64,000 nucleotides of DNA from Bradyrhizobium archetypum (GTDB lineage: Bacteria; Pseudomonadota; Alphaproteobacteria; Rhizobiales; Xanthobacteraceae), in assembly GCF_013114835.1 (NCBI RefSeq), contig NZ_JAAVLW010000002.1:310001-374000 (forward strand), read 5' to 3'. A model generated the notes under the pieces. The model was not told the origin of the DNA. It made no database searches and saw nothing but the letters and a program-made list of their open reading frames with translations. Below are positions 8,906-18,130 of this stretch, one piece after another (within the stretch, counting starts at the first letter, position 1; each line of letters opens with the position of its first letter). The position numbers were made by a program, and so were the translations under genes.

Positions 8906-10041
8906 ACATGCCTTCTGTCCCTCGCGTGGTGCGATCCCGCTTCGGTGTCCTGCCTGATGGCACCGAGGTCGAACGCGTAACGTTGCAGGCCGCGGACGGA
9001 CTGGAAGCGCGCATCATCACCTATGGCGCAAGCCTGCAGGCGTTGCTGGTGCCGGATGCCGCCGGACATCGCGATGACATCGTGCTCGGTCATGATACTT
9101 TCGAGGGATATCTCGCCCGCCGGCAGTTCTTCGGCGCAACCGTCGGGCGTTACGCCAACCGCATCGCCGGGGGGCGTTTTGTGCTCGATGGCGCCGAGGT
9201 GCAGCTTGCCGCCAACAACGGGCCCAATGCGTTGCATGGCGGGCCGGAGGGTTTTGATCGCCGCAATTGGCGGATCGTTGCGATCGAGGACGGAGATCAT
9301 CCGGCGGTGACGCTCGCCTATACCAGCGCCGATGGCGAAGAGGGATATCCCGGCACGCTGGACGTGGAGGTCACCTGGCGCGTTGCGGGGCCGATGGAAC
9401 TATCGCTCGAGATGACGGCGCGAACCGATCGTCTGACCATCGTCAATCTCACCAATCACAGCTTCTTCAATCTCTCCGGCGCCCGTTCGGGCCGGGACAT
9501 TCTCGATCATCGCCTCACCGTGGCAGCGGATCATTTCGTCGCCATCGATGCCGGCGCGATCCCGTTGCCGCAGCCGCCCAGCGCCGTGGACGGGACGCCG
9601 TTCGACTTCCGCGCCGGTGTCGAGATTGGAGCGCGGATCCGTAACGACCATCCACAATTGCGGGTGGGCCGCGGCTATGATCACAATTTCTGTCTCGGGC
9701 CGGCAGGTGCCGAGCCTCGTTTCGCCGCGCGGCTCGTCGCGCCAGCATCAGGCCGCGTGCTCGAACTGTTCACCAACCAGCCCGGCCTGCAGGTTTATTC
9801 CGGAAACTTCCTCGATGGTACCACCGCCGGAAAGGGCGGGCGCCTCTATCGTCAATCCGACGCCATCTGCCTGGAGCCGCACGCCTGGCCCGATACGCCC
9901 AATCGTCCGGACTTCCCGACTGCGCGGCTTGCACCGGGCGAGATCTATCGTCACACCACGTCGTACCGCTTCACGCACGCAATTCAGGGCGCAATCGGGA
10001 CACAATCCGAGGTAGATTCGCCCAGAGGGAGCGGACGATGA
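8902..10041 (+). CDS. galM: aldose 1-epimerase (mutarotase)
   Basis: A 379-residue GalM-family beta-sandwich enzyme interconverting alpha and beta anomers of aldoses. Visible family motifs are the substrate-binding segment FFGATVGRYANRIAGG, NNGPNALHGG (His near residue 113), the catalytic TNHSFFNLSG His region, GRGYDHNFCLG, and the C-terminal CLEPHAWPDTPN with the catalytic Glu. It has no signal peptide, so it is cytoplasmic. It supplies the anomer used by the upstream dehydrogenase. It starts inside the dehydrogenase stop and its own stop overlaps the lactonase start. Confidence 0.92.
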   Translation: MNMPSVPRVVRSRFGVLPDGTEVERVTLQAADGLEARIITYGASLQALLVPDAAGHRDDIVLGHDTFEGYLARRQFFGATVGRYANRIAGGRFVLDGAEVQLAANNGPNALHGGPEGFDRRNWRIVAIEDGDHPAVTLAYTSADGEEGYPGTLDVEVTWRVAGPMELSLEMTARTDRLTIVNLTNHSFFNLSGARSGRDILDHRLTVAADHFVAIDAGAIPLPQPPSAVDGTPFDFRAGVEIGARIRNDHPQLRVGRGYDHNFCLGPAGAEPRFAARLVAPASGRVLELFTNQPGLQVYSGNFLDGTTAGKGGRLYRQSDAICLEPHAWPDTPNRPDFPTARLAPGEIYRHTTSYRFTHAIQGAIGTQSEVDSPRGSGR

Positions 10042-10940
10042 TTGGTGGTCCCAGGATAGAACAGGTGCCGACGACCGTTCTCTGCGGCGAGCGGTGCCAT
10101 CTTGGCGAGGGGCCGACCTACGACGCCGCCACCGATACGGCCTGGTGGTTCGACATCATTGAGCGCCGGCTGTTCGAGGCGCGGCTCGACACCGGACAGA
10201 TCTCTATCCATTCGCTCGGCGTGATGGGCAGCGCACTTGGGCGGATCGACGCGCATCGCCAGCTCCTCGTCGCCGACGACGGCCTCTATATCCGCGAGCC
10301 GGCGGATGGACGAATGTCGCTATTCCGTTCGCTTGAAGCCGATAATGCCGCGACGCGCTCGAACGATGCCAGGGTTCATCCATCCGGCACCTTCTGGATC
10401 GGCACCATGGGACGCAAGGCGGAGCGGGGGCTCGGCGCCATCTATGCGTTGCATCGCGGCGAGCTGTCGCGGCTCTATGACCATGTCACGATCCCAAACG
10501 CGATCTGCTTCTCGCCGGATGGCACGATCGGCTACTTCGCCGACACAGGCGAGAATGTGCTGTTTCGTGTCGAACTCGATGCGGCGACCGGCCTGCCGCG
10601 CAGCGAGCCTGCCGCACTGGTCACGCGGCGGACCGGTGGCGGCATCGACGGCGCAGTGGTTGATGCCGACGGGCTGATCTGGAACGCGCGCTGGGGCGGC
10701 GGCTGCATCGATGTCTATAGCCCCGAAGGCGAGCATCTGCGCACGCTGCGCGTCCCGGCTCGGCAATCGAGCTGTCCTGCCTTCATTGGGCGGGATTTCT
10801 CACGTCTGCTGGTCACCTCGGCCTGGCAGGGAATGGCCGAGGATGCAAAACGCGCCGATCCCGATCACGGCCGGACCTTCGTGCTCGATGTCGCCGTGCG
10901 TGGCCGCGCTGACCCGGACGTAAAACTTGCAACCGCTTGA
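10038..10940 (+). CDS. SMP-30/gluconolactonase-family sugar lactonase
   Basis: A 300-residue six-bladed beta-propeller lactonase. Conserved metal-site patterns are CHLGEGPTYD (Glu near residue 24), RSNDARVHPSGTFWIGTMG (Asn and Asp), IPNAICFSPDG (Asn) and the C-terminal block LVTSAW. It resembles L-arabinolactonase and galactonolactonase and would open the lactone made by the dehydrogenase at 7973-8905. ATGA overlap with galM shows tight coupling. No aldonate dehydratase lies in the operon, so the next step must be encoded elsewhere. Confidence 0.88.
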   Translation: MIGGPRIEQVPTTVLCGERCHLGEGPTYDAATDTAWWFDIIERRLFEARLDTGQISIHSLGVMGSALGRIDAHRQLLVADDGLYIREPADGRMSLFRSLEADNAATRSNDARVHPSGTFWIGTMGRKAERGLGAIYALHRGELSRLYDHVTIPNAICFSPDGTIGYFADTGENVLFRVELDAATGLPRSEPAALVTRRTGGGIDGAVVDADGLIWNARWGGGCIDVYSPEGEHLRTLRVPARQSSCPAFIGRDFSRLLVTSAWQGMAEDAKRADPDHGRTFVLDVAVRGRADPDVKLATA

Positions 10941-11054
10941 CGGAGGAAGACCAGGCGCGCAGCCAAACGCGTGAGATGATTTGAGTTGAAGAACCGCCTT
11001 GAGCGGCCTGACGATCCAGAAACCACCGATCCTCGATGATCAAGGGAGAGAAGC

Positions 11055-12128
11055 ATGACTAATCTGAAGACAACCTTGTCGGCCCTGGCGCTGGCAGCAA
11101 CCATGGCCGCCACGGGGGTCACCGCGGCGTTCGCCCAAAGCAAGGGGACCGTTGGCATCGCCATGCCGACCAAATCGTCGGCACGCTGGATCGACGATGG
11201 CAACAACATCGTCAAGATCCTGAAGGAGCGCGGCTACGGCACCGACCTGCAATATGCCGAGGACGACATTCCGAACCAGCTCTCCCAGGTCGAAAACATG
11301 GTGACCAAGGGCGCCAAGGTGCTGGTGATCGCGGCGATCGACGGCACCACGCTGTCGGACGTGCTGAAGCAGGCCAAGGCCAAGGGCATCATCGTCATCG
11401 CCTATGACCGGCTGATCCGCGATACGCCAAATGTCGACTACTACGCCACCTTCGACAACTTCCAGGTCGGCGTCCTGCAGGCGCAATCGATCGAGCAGGC
11501 GCTCGGCTTGAAGGAAGGCAAGGGGCCCTTCAACATCGAACTGTTCGGCGGCTCGCCGGACGATAACAACGCCTACTTCTTTTACAACGGCTCGATGTCG
11601 GTGCTGCAGCCCTATATCGACAAGGGCAAGCTCGTCGTCGGCAGCGGCCAGATGGGCATGGACAAGGTCTCGACCCTGCGCTGGGATGGTGCCACCGCCC
11701 AGGCCCGCATGGACAACCTCTTGAGCGCGTTCTACGGCCGCAAGCGGGTGGATGCGGTGCTCTCCCCCTATGACGGCCTCTCCATCGGAATTCTGTCGTC
11801 GCTGAAGGGCGTCGGCTATGGCAGCGGCAACATGCCGATGCCCATCGTGACCGGCCAGGATGCCGAGGTCCCGTCGATCAAGTCGATGCTGCGCGGCGAG
11901 CAGTATTCGACCATCTTCAAGGATACCCGCGATCTTGCCCGCGTCACCGCCGACATGGTGGACGCCGCCCTTAGCGGCAAGGAGGTCACTGTCAACGACA
12001 CCAAGACCTACAACAACGGCGTCAAGGTGGTACCGTCCTATCTGCTGAAGCCTGTCGTCGTCGACAAGAGCAACTGGGAGAAGGTGCTGATCGACAGCGG
12101 CTATTACAAGAAGTCGCAGATCGACTGA
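11055..12128 (+). CDS. chvE: ChvE-type multiple sugar-binding periplasmic protein
   Basis: A 357-residue binding protein with a cleavable signal peptide (TAAFAQ). It follows ChvE of Agrobacterium closely in length and text, for example [53 protein letters not shown] and [15 protein letters not shown]. ChvE binds galactose, arabinose, glucose and related sugars, delivers them to GguAB and, in Agrobacterium, signals to VirA; nothing here implies virulence. GGGAGAG precedes the ATG. A stable hairpin follows the stop. Confidence 0.93.
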   Translation: MTNLKTTLSALALAATMAATGVTAAFAQSKGTVGIAMPTKSSARWIDDGNNIVKILKERGYGTDLQYAEDDIPNQLSQVENMVTKGAKVLVIAAIDGTTLSDVLKQAKAKGIIVIAYDRLIRDTPNVDYYATFDNFQVGVLQAQSIEQALGLKEGKGPFNIELFGGSPDDNNAYFFYNGSMSVLQPYIDKGKLVVGSGQMGMDKVSTLRWDGATAQARMDNLLSAFYGRKRVDAVLSPYDGLSIGILSSLKGVGYGSGNMPMPIVTGQDAEVPSIKSMLRGEQYSTIFKDTRDLARVTADMVDAALSGKEVTVNDTKTYNNGVKVVPSYLLKPVVVDKSNWEKVLIDSGYYKKSQID

Positions 12129-12136
12129 GTCAGGAC

Positions 12137-12164
12137 GGCGGCGCCGGCCATAACCGGCGTCGCC
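12137..12164 (+). other. intergenic hairpin between chvE and gguA
   Basis: GGCGGCGCCGG (12137-12147) pairs with CCGGCGTCGCC (12154-12164) around a 6-base loop, with one G-T wobble. It lacks a T-run, so it more likely protects the chvE 3' end than stops transcription fully. This fits the usual excess of binding protein over ATPase. Confidence 0.5.
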
Positions 12165-12213
12165 ACTTGCCCGCCTGCGCGGCGAGCAGAGAGATAAAGG
12201 ATATGATGGCGCG

Positions 12214-13776
12214 ATGACCGCAATTCTGGAAATGCGCGGTGTGAGCAAGAGCTTTGCCGGCGTGCAGGCCCTGCGTGACGTCAACTTTACGGTGGAGGCC
12301 GGGGAGATCCATGCGCTGGTCGGCGAGAACGGCGCCGGCAAGTCGACCCTGATGAAGGTTCTCAGCGGCGTCTACCCGTACGGGGACTATGAAGGCAGCA
12401 TCATATTTGACGGCGAGGAGCGGCGCTTCCGCGACGTCAACGATTCCGAGGCGCTCGGCATCATCATCATCCACCAGGAGCTGGCGCTGATTCCGCTGAT
12501 GTCGATTGCGGAGAACATCTTTTTGTCGCATCCGCCTTCGCGCCTCGGCGTGATCGACCGCGATACGGTCTATCGCCGAACCCAGGAGCTGCTTGCCCAG
12601 GTCGGCCTCACCGAGATGCCCGATACGCTGGTTACGGACCTCGGCGTCGGCAAGCAGCAATTGGTGGAAATCGCCAAGGCCCTCTCGAAGCGGGTGCGGC
12701 TACTCATCCTCGATGAGCCGACCGCCAGTCTGAACGAGAACGACAGCGCGGCGCTCCTCGACCGTCTGCTGGCGTTCCGCGCCCAGGGCATCGCCTCGAT
12801 CCTGATCTCGCACAAATTATCCGAGGTCGCCCGCGTCGCCGACCGAATCACGGTGCTGCGCGACGGCCGCACGGTCGACAGCATCGATTGTCGGGCCGAG
12901 CCGGTGGAAGAGGACCGGATCATCCGCAGCATGGTCAATCGCGACCTGGCGCATCGCTTTCCGCAGCGCACCGCAACTCTCGGCGAGCCGGTGTTCGCCG
13001 TTCAGGACTGGACGGTGCATCACCCGCAGCATCCGGAGCGCCGGGTAATCAAGGCCGTCGATTTCGAGGTCCGGTGCGGCGAGGTGGTCGGGATTGCCGG
13101 TCTGATGGGCGCCGGCCGCACCGAATTCGCCATGAGCCTTTTCGGCCGCGCCTGGGGCGACCGCATCAGCGGACGTGTCTGGCTCGATGGAAGGGAGGTC
13201 AACCTGTCGAGCGTGTCCGCGGCGATTGATGCCGGGCTTGCATATGTCACCGAGGATCGCAAGCAACTCGGCCTGATCCTGGACAGCGACGTCCGCAAGA
13301 ACATCACGCTGGCAAGTCTTGGCCGCGTGTCGCGGCAAGGCAGGATCGACGACATGTCCGAGCTGCGCGTGGCAAGCGAGTATCGCAGCCGGATGCGGAT
13401 TCGCTGTTCCGACGTCTATCAGGAGACCGGCCAGCTCTCCGGTGGCAACCAGCAGAAGGTGGTGCTGTCGAAATGGCTGATGACCGATCCGAAAGTATTA
13501 ATCCTCGACGAGCCGACGCGCGGCATCGATGTCGGGGCAAAATACGAAATCTATTGTATCATCAACGAGCTTGCCGAGGCGGGGAAGGGCGTGGTGATGA
13601 TCTCGTCGGAAATGCCGGAGCTGCTCGGCGTCTGCGACCGCATCTGCGTGATGAATGACGGCGCCTTTGTCGGAGAATTCGCTGCCGCAGAGGCCACGCA
13701 GGAAAGGATCATGCGCGCCATCATGCGCAACAAGGAAATCGACAAGAAGGTACTTCAAGGAGAATTGCGGTCATGA
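12214..13776 (+). CDS. gguA: GguA, sugar ABC transporter double ATPase subunit
   Basis: A 520-residue CUT2 ATPase with two domains. Domain 1 has Walker A GENGAGKST (about 41-49), a weak signature (LGVGKQQLVEIAKAL) and Walker B LLILDEPTASLN. Domain 2 has a degenerate Walker A (LMGAGRTE), LSGGNQQKVVLSKWL and LILDEPTRGIDVG. The insertion YPYGDYEGSIIFDGEE is typical of XylG/GguA proteins. It powers uptake of sugars captured by ChvE. Its end overlaps the gguB start by 4 bases. Confidence 0.92.
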   Translation: MTAILEMRGVSKSFAGVQALRDVNFTVEAGEIHALVGENGAGKSTLMKVLSGVYPYGDYEGSIIFDGEERRFRDVNDSEALGIIIIHQELALIPLMSIAENIFLSHPPSRLGVIDRDTVYRRTQELLAQVGLTEMPDTLVTDLGVGKQQLVEIAKALSKRVRLLILDEPTASLNENDSAALLDRLLAFRAQGIASILISHKLSEVARVADRITVLRDGRTVDSIDCRAEPVEEDRIIRSMVNRDLAHRFPQRTATLGEPVFAVQDWTVHHPQHPERRVIKAVDFEVRCGEVVGIAGLMGAGRTEFAMSLFGRAWGDRISGRVWLDGREVNLSSVSAAIDAGLAYVTEDRKQLGLILDSDVRKNITLASLGRVSRQGRIDDMSELRVASEYRSRMRIRCSDVYQETGQLSGGNQQKVVLSKWLMTDPKVLILDEPTRGIDVGAKYEIYCIINELAEAGKGVVMISSEMPELLGVCDRICVMNDGAFVGEFAAAEATQERIMRAIMRNKEIDKKVLQGELRS

Positions 13777-14954
13777 CCGACAAGACCGTTGCGCTGCCCG
13801 GGCACACCGGCTTTATCAAGAACAATCTGCGCAACTACGGCATGTTGCTGTCGCTGTTTGCGATCATGCTGTTCTTCCAGGTCATGACCGACGGCACGCT
13901 GCTGCAGCCACTGAACCTGACCAATCTGGTACTGCAGAACAGCTACATCGTGATCATGGCGCTTGGCATGCTCTTGATCATCGTCACCGGCCATATCGAC
14001 CTGTCGGTCGGCTCGGTGGCGGGCTTCGTCGGCGCTGTCGCTGCCGTGCTGATGGTGCGCTATCACGTTGCCTATCCGCTGGCCTTCCTCGCCTGCCTGC
14101 TGGTGGGGGCGCTGATCGGCGCCGCGCAGGGCTATTGGGTTGCCTATTTCAAGATTCCGTCCTTCATCGTGACACTGGCCGGCATGCTGGTGTTCAAGGG
14201 GCTCGCGCTAGCGATCCTCGCGGGCCAGTCGGTCGGGCCGTTTCCACCAACCTTCCAGAAACTGTCCTCGGGCTTCATTCCCGAACTGTTTCCCGGCGCC
14301 GGCACGCTCTATCCGACGTCGCTGTTGATCGGCGCCGTCTTGGCGGTGGCGCTGGTCTACACCAGCGCCAAGAGCCGGGCGCGGCAGGCCTCCCATGGCA
14401 TCGAGGTCGAGCCCTTTGCCTTCTTCGTCGCCAAAAGCGCGGTGCTGTTCGCCGTGATCGTGTTCTTCGCCGGCCTGATCGCGTCGCACCGCGGCCTGCC
14501 CAACGTGCTTGTGATCATGACCGCGCTGATCGCGCTCTATGCCTTCGTCACCACCCGCACCGTGGTCGGCCGCCACATCTATGCCATCGGCGGCAACGCC
14601 AGGGCTGCGAGCTTGTCCGGCATCAAGACCGAGCGGCTGACGTTTCTGACCTTCGTCAACATGGGCGTGCTGGCGGCACTCGCCGGCCTCGTATTCGCCG
14701 CGCGGCTCAATACGGCAACCCCGAAAGCCGGCGCCGGCTTCGAGCTCGACGTCATCGCCGCCTGTTTCATCGGCGGCGCGTCCGCCTATGGCGGCGTCGG
14801 CAAGGTCGGCGGCGCCGTGATCGGGGCCATGATCATGGGCGTGATGAACAACGGCATGTCGATCCTCGGCATCGGCATCGATTACCAGCAGGTGATCAAG
14901 GGCCTGGTGCTGCTCGGCGCGGTCTGCCTGGACGTATACAACCAGCGGCGGTAA
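13773..14954 (+). CDS. gguB: GguB, sugar ABC transporter permease
   Basis: A 393-residue inner-membrane permease of the XylH/GguB type, longer than ordinary CUT2 permeases because of a central loop (about residues 185-225). It contains GMLLIIVTGHIDLSVGSVAG, YAIGGNARAASLSGI and a glycine-rich C-terminus. It probably acts as a homodimer, since only one permease gene is present in this cluster. ATGA overlap with gguA indicates coupling. A palindrome straddles the short gap to the convergent dehydratase gene. Confidence 0.92.
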   Translation: MTDKTVALPGHTGFIKNNLRNYGMLLSLFAIMLFFQVMTDGTLLQPLNLTNLVLQNSYIVIMALGMLLIIVTGHIDLSVGSVAGFVGAVAAVLMVRYHVAYPLAFLACLLVGALIGAAQGYWVAYFKIPSFIVTLAGMLVFKGLALAILAGQSVGPFPPTFQKLSSGFIPELFPGAGTLYPTSLLIGAVLAVALVYTSAKSRARQASHGIEVEPFAFFVAKSAVLFAVIVFFAGLIASHRGLPNVLVIMTALIALYAFVTTRTVVGRHIYAIGGNARAASLSGIKTERLTFLTFVNMGVLAALAGLVFAARLNTATPKAGAGFELDVIAACFIGGASAYGGVGKVGGAVIGAMIMGVMNNGMSILGIGIDYQQVIKGLVLLGAVCLDVYNQRR

Positions 14955-14958
14955 GGCA

Positions 14959-14974
14959 GCGGCCCCTAGGCCGC
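14959..14974. terminator. short palindrome between convergent gguB and kdgD
   Basis: GCGGCC (14959-14964) and GGCCGC (14969-14974) flank CCTA. The element overlaps the stop region of the minus-strand gene and is the only terminator candidate in the 11-bp gap. The stem is short and no T-tract follows. Confidence 0.3.
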
Positions 14975-15916
14975 CGCCAGCTCGCGCTTTGCGAACTCGG
15001 ATGTCTCGAGGCGCGCGACGAGTGCGGCCAGTTCCTCAGTCTCGGCCGGTGTCAGATCCGTCAGCGGCGAGCGCACATGGCCGCTGTCGCGGCCGATCAC
15101 CTTCATGCCGGCCTTGATGATCGAGACGGCATAGCCGCGTTTGCGGTTGCGGATCGCGATCAGCGGCAGGATGAAATCGCGCAAGCCGGCCTGCACCGTA
15201 TCGCGGTCGCGGCGCCGCACGGCAGCGTAGAACTTGGTCGAGAACTCCGGAACGAAGTTGAAAACGGCGGAGGAATAGGTGGTGACGCCCATCTCCAGAT
15301 AGGGCAGCGCAAAGGTCTCGGCCGTCGGCAGCCCGCCGATATAGGTCAGGCGGGCGCCCATGCGCAGATGGATGCGGGTCATCAGCTCGATGTCGCCGAT
15401 GCCGTCCTTGTAGCCGACCAGATTGGGGCAGCGCTGGCACAGCTTTTCGAGCGTATCCTCGTTCAGGATCGCATTATCGCGGTTGTAGACGATGACGCCG
15501 AGCTTGGTGGCATTGCAGACCGCCTCGATATGGGCCGCCAGCCCTTCCTGTTCGGAGAAGACCAGATAAGGCGGCAGGAGCAGCACGCCGTCGGCCCCGG
15601 CACCCTCGACCGCGATGGCAAGCTGCGTCGCCATCGCCGTGCCATGGCCGATCCCGGCGAGCACCGGCACGCGTCCCCTGGTCTCGGCCACCGCCGTCGC
15701 AACCACCTTCAGGACCTCGGCAGCACCGAGCGAAAAGAACTCGCCAGTGCCGCCAGCGGCGAACAGTCCTGCCACCTCATAGCCGCACAGCCAGTCGAGA
15801 TTGGAGCGGTAGCGGGTTTCGTCGAACGCGTTGTCGGGTCGAAACGGTGTGACGGGGAACGACAACAGGCCATCGCCGATCCGGCTGGCCATCTCCTTGG
15901 GGGTCATCCTGCTCAT
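14966..15916 (-). CDS. kdgD: 5-dehydro-4-deoxyglucarate dehydratase
   Basis: A 316-residue DHDPS-family (beta/alpha)8 enzyme converting 5-dehydro-4-deoxy-D-glucarate to 2,5-dioxopentanoate (2-oxoglutarate semialdehyde), water and CO2. Seen: the GGTGE binding loop (about 55-59), Tyr144 in VIVYNRD, and the Schiff-base Lys170 in VGYKDGIGD. The ATG at 15916 is chosen for an AAGGA 8 bases upstream; further in-frame codons upstream run into the regulator gene. It uses the product of GarD. The related L-2-keto-3-deoxyarabonate dehydratase (AraD) is the main alternative, though the [13 protein letters not shown] start favours the glucarate enzyme. Confidence 0.88.
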   Translation of the reverse strand: MSRMTPKEMASRIGDGLLSFPVTPFRPDNAFDETRYRSNLDWLCGYEVAGLFAAGGTGEFFSLGAAEVLKVVATAVAETRGRVPVLAGIGHGTAMATQLAIAVEGAGADGVLLLPPYLVFSEQEGLAAHIEAVCNATKLGVIVYNRDNAILNEDTLEKLCQRCPNLVGYKDGIGDIELMTRIHLRMGARLTYIGGLPTAETFALPYLEMGVTTYSSAVFNFVPEFSTKFYAAVRRRDRDTVQAGLRDFILPLIAIRNRKRGYAVSIIKAGMKVIGRDSGHVRSPLTDLTPAETEELAALVARLETSEFAKRELAAA

Positions 15917-15975
15917 GCTCTGATCCTTCAGCGGCTTACGCTGAAGGATTAATGCAAGATGGCCGGAGATGGAGA

Positions 15976-16007
15976 CCAATCACTGTATCGATCGATCCAT
16001 TGATTGG
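15976..16007. promoter_or_regulatory. 32-bp symmetric dyad upstream of kdgD
   Basis: CCAATCA (15976-15982) and TGATTGG (16001-16007) are perfect inverted arms, and the self-complementary ATCGATCGAT (15987-15996) sits exactly on the same centre. The element covers the stop codon of the LysR gene and lies 60-91 bases before the kdgD start. Such nested symmetry suggests an operator for a dimeric or tetrameric regulator. No T-run follows, so it is not an obvious terminator. Confidence 0.45.
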
Positions 16008-16906
16008 ATTGAGCCGGGTTGGGCGGCAAGGTCTCGGGCGATGCCTGCAATGGCCGGAATTAGCGGATTGTCGTTGTCGCCGCGCCAGACAAAGAACAAC
16101 TCGGCGGGCCGCTGCCACTGCGTCACGACCGGACGCAGCACCACGCCGCTGAAATGGAGATTCAGTGCCGCCTCAGGGACCAGCGCCACGCCGACACCGG
16201 AATGAACCATGGCGAGGATCGAATGGATCTGGGCGAGATGCTGGGTGTAATTCGGCACCAGGCTCGCGCGGGAAAACAGCTCGACCACAAGATCGTGGAA
16301 ATAGCGGGCTTCATAGGGCTGGTACATGATGAAGGGCTCGCTCGCGAGATTTTCCAGACATAATTGAGCTGCCTCTACCAAGGGGTGGCCGGCCGGTAGT
16401 GCTGCGACCAGCGGCTCCGCCGTCACGCGGAAGACGTCAAGATTGCCGCGCGGAATCGGCGGGCGGAGCAGGCCGACATCGATCTCACCGGAATCGAGCC
16501 GTTTAAGCTGGTCGCTGGAGACCATTTCCTTCAGCGAGATATCGATGTCGGGCAGTTCGCGCCGGCAGGCCGCGACCAGCGCCGGCACGTAGCTGTAGGC
16601 GGACGTCGCCGTGAAGCCGACGTTGATCGATCCGGCCTTGCCGGCCGCCATTCGCCGGGCCAGCACGGCCGCGCTTTCCGCGAGCTTGAGAAGATGCCGC
16701 GCATCGATCAGAAAACGCTGGCCGGCCGGCGTCAGCCGGACCGCCCGGTTGCTGCGTTCCAGGAGCGTCACATCGAGGACGCGTTCGAGGATCTGGATCT
16801 GCCGGCTGAGCGGCGGCTGTGTCATGTTCAGCCGCTGCGCCGCGCGCCCGAAATGCAGTTCTTCCGCAACTGCAACAAAGCAGCGCAACTGGCTCAACTC
16901 AAACAT
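15980..16906 (-). CDS. LysR-family regulator (GbpR-like)
   Basis: A 308-residue LysR protein with an N-terminal winged helix-turn-helix (LRCFVAVAEELHFGRAAQRLNMTQPPLSRQIQILE, residues about 7-42) and a periplasmic-binding-protein-like effector domain (INVGFTATSAYSYVPALV onward). The neighbourhood recalls GbpR of Agrobacterium, which controls the chvE/gbpA sugar-binding gene. It is co-oriented with kdgD 63 bases downstream and divergent from tctCBA across 233 bases, so it may control either unit. The effector is unknown. Confidence 0.88.
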   Translation of the reverse strand: MFELSQLRCFVAVAEELHFGRAAQRLNMTQPPLSRQIQILERVLDVTLLERSNRAVRLTPAGQRFLIDARHLLKLAESAAVLARRMAAGKAGSINVGFTATSAYSYVPALVAACRRELPDIDISLKEMVSSDQLKRLDSGEIDVGLLRPPIPRGNLDVFRVTAEPLVAALPAGHPLVEAAQLCLENLASEPFIMYQPYEARYFHDLVVELFSRASLVPNYTQHLAQIHSILAMVHSGVGVALVPEAALNLHFSGVVLRPVVTQWQRPAELFFVWRGDNDNPLIPAIAGIARDLAAQPGSIQSMDRSIQ

Positions 16907-16965
16907 GAAATCTGTATCTTCAACCTGAGACGAGAGGCCGGTGACCGGCCGGATGTCCGCCTTCT

Positions 16966-16986
16966 ATCGGCTGACGCGTCGCCGAT
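16966..16986. promoter_or_regulatory. inverted repeat in the LysR/tctC divergent region
   Basis: ATCGGC (16966-16971) and GCCGAT (16981-16986) flank TGACGCGTC, itself containing the palindrome GACGCGTC. It lies 60 bases upstream of the LysR start, a usual place for an autoregulatory LysR site. Only position and symmetry support this. Confidence 0.3.
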
Positions 16987-17139
16987 CCATCCAAAAAAGG
17001 TATCGACCTATCCGCAGACTAATTCATGAGCGGCTGTCCCGTGACCTATCATTCCTGCCAACGCGGCCTCGGAGGCCTGCAGCCTGCCGGTGAAACGGCA
17101 GGAACGCGCTGAATTGCGCTTTGAAATGGAGGAAGTCCG

Positions 17140-18120
17140 ATGTCTTTGCCATCTCTCGCCCGGGTCGTTGCTGCCGCAATCCTTTCGGTTTGCGCGCTGG
17201 CGCCAAGCGGGGCTGGGGCCCAGAATTTCGAACGGCCTGTGCGGCTGATCGTGCCGTTTGCTCCGGGCGGCACCTCGGACATTCTCGCCCGCCTGATCAG
17301 CCCGAAACTGTCGGCCGCGATCGGCCAGTCGGTCGTGGTCGAGAACAAACCCGGCGCGGCCGGCAATCTCGGGGCCGACGCCGTCGCCAAGGCACAGCCC
17401 GACGGCCACACCCTGTTGCTGATGGACGTCGGTTCGTTGGCAACGGCGCCCAGCCTGTTTTCCGATCTCACATTCGACGTTGAGAAGGATCTTGCCCCGA
17501 TTTCCATGGTGATGTTCGGCCCTTACGTCCTGGCCGTCCACGAATCCATCCCGGCCAAGTCGCCGAAGGAGCTGATCGACTATGCCAAGGCCAATCCGAA
17601 CAAGCTGAGCATCGCCAATTCCGGCGTCGGAGGCGCCACCCACATAACGGCCGTAGCGATGGCAAAGCAGCTCGGGATCCAGTGGAAGAACGTTCCCTAC
17701 AAGGGCGGGGCGGCCGCGTCGCGCGCCGTCGTATCCGGGGAAAGCAATGTGATCATCAACGGCGCCCCTGCGACCTTGCCGTTCGTGGTGAACAAGCAGC
17801 TCACCGGACTGGCCGTCACCGGCGAGCAGCGGATCGCGTCGGCTCCCGATTTGCCGACCTTCAAGGAGGCGGGCCTGCCCGGCGGCGACGCCGGGACCTG
17901 GCAGGGCATCCTGACGACGGGCGGCACGCCGCCCGCCATGGTCGCGCGGCTGAACGCCGAAATCCGCAAGATCCTGGAGCTACCGGAAATTCAGCAGAAG
18001 ATTGCCGAGCAGGGTGGCGTGGTGCGCGCCCAGTCGCCGGAGGAATTCCGCAACTGGCTCAAGGATGCGACGACCCGCTGGGGCACGATCATCCGCGAGG
18101 CCGGCATCAAGGGTAGCTGA
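17140..18120 (+). CDS. tctC: tripartite tricarboxylate transporter substrate-binding protein (TctC/Bug family)
   Basis: A 326-residue periplasmic protein with a signal peptide (SGAGAQ) and Bug-family signatures RLIVPFAPGGTSDILARLI, VVENKPGAAGNLGADAVAKAQPDGHTLL and WKNVPYKGGAAASRAV. Bug proteins bind carboxylic acids through two buried waters. GGAGGA precedes the ATG. It forms an operon with tctB and tctA. Closeness to kdgD and garD hints at an aldarate or uronate substrate rather than citrate, but this is inference. Confidence 0.9.
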   Translation: MSLPSLARVVAAAILSVCALAPSGAGAQNFERPVRLIVPFAPGGTSDILARLISPKLSAAIGQSVVVENKPGAAGNLGADAVAKAQPDGHTLLLMDVGSLATAPSLFSDLTFDVEKDLAPISMVMFGPYVLAVHESIPAKSPKELIDYAKANPNKLSIANSGVGGATHITAVAMAKQLGIQWKNVPYKGGAAASRAVVSGESNVIINGAPATLPFVVNKQLTGLAVTGEQRIASAPDLPTFKEAGLPGGDAGTWQGILTTGGTPPAMVARLNAEIRKILELPEIQQKIAEQGGVVRAQSPEEFRNWLKDATTRWGTIIREAGIKGS

Positions 18121-18130
18121 AGGCGACCCG

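Noticed and set aside
11040..12341. 433-codon open frame antisense to chvE
   Set aside because: No family text; ChvE on the other strand is unmistakable.
13655..15952. 765-codon plus-strand frame across gguB and kdgD
   Set aside because: It runs through two convincing genes in other frames and has shadow-like composition.
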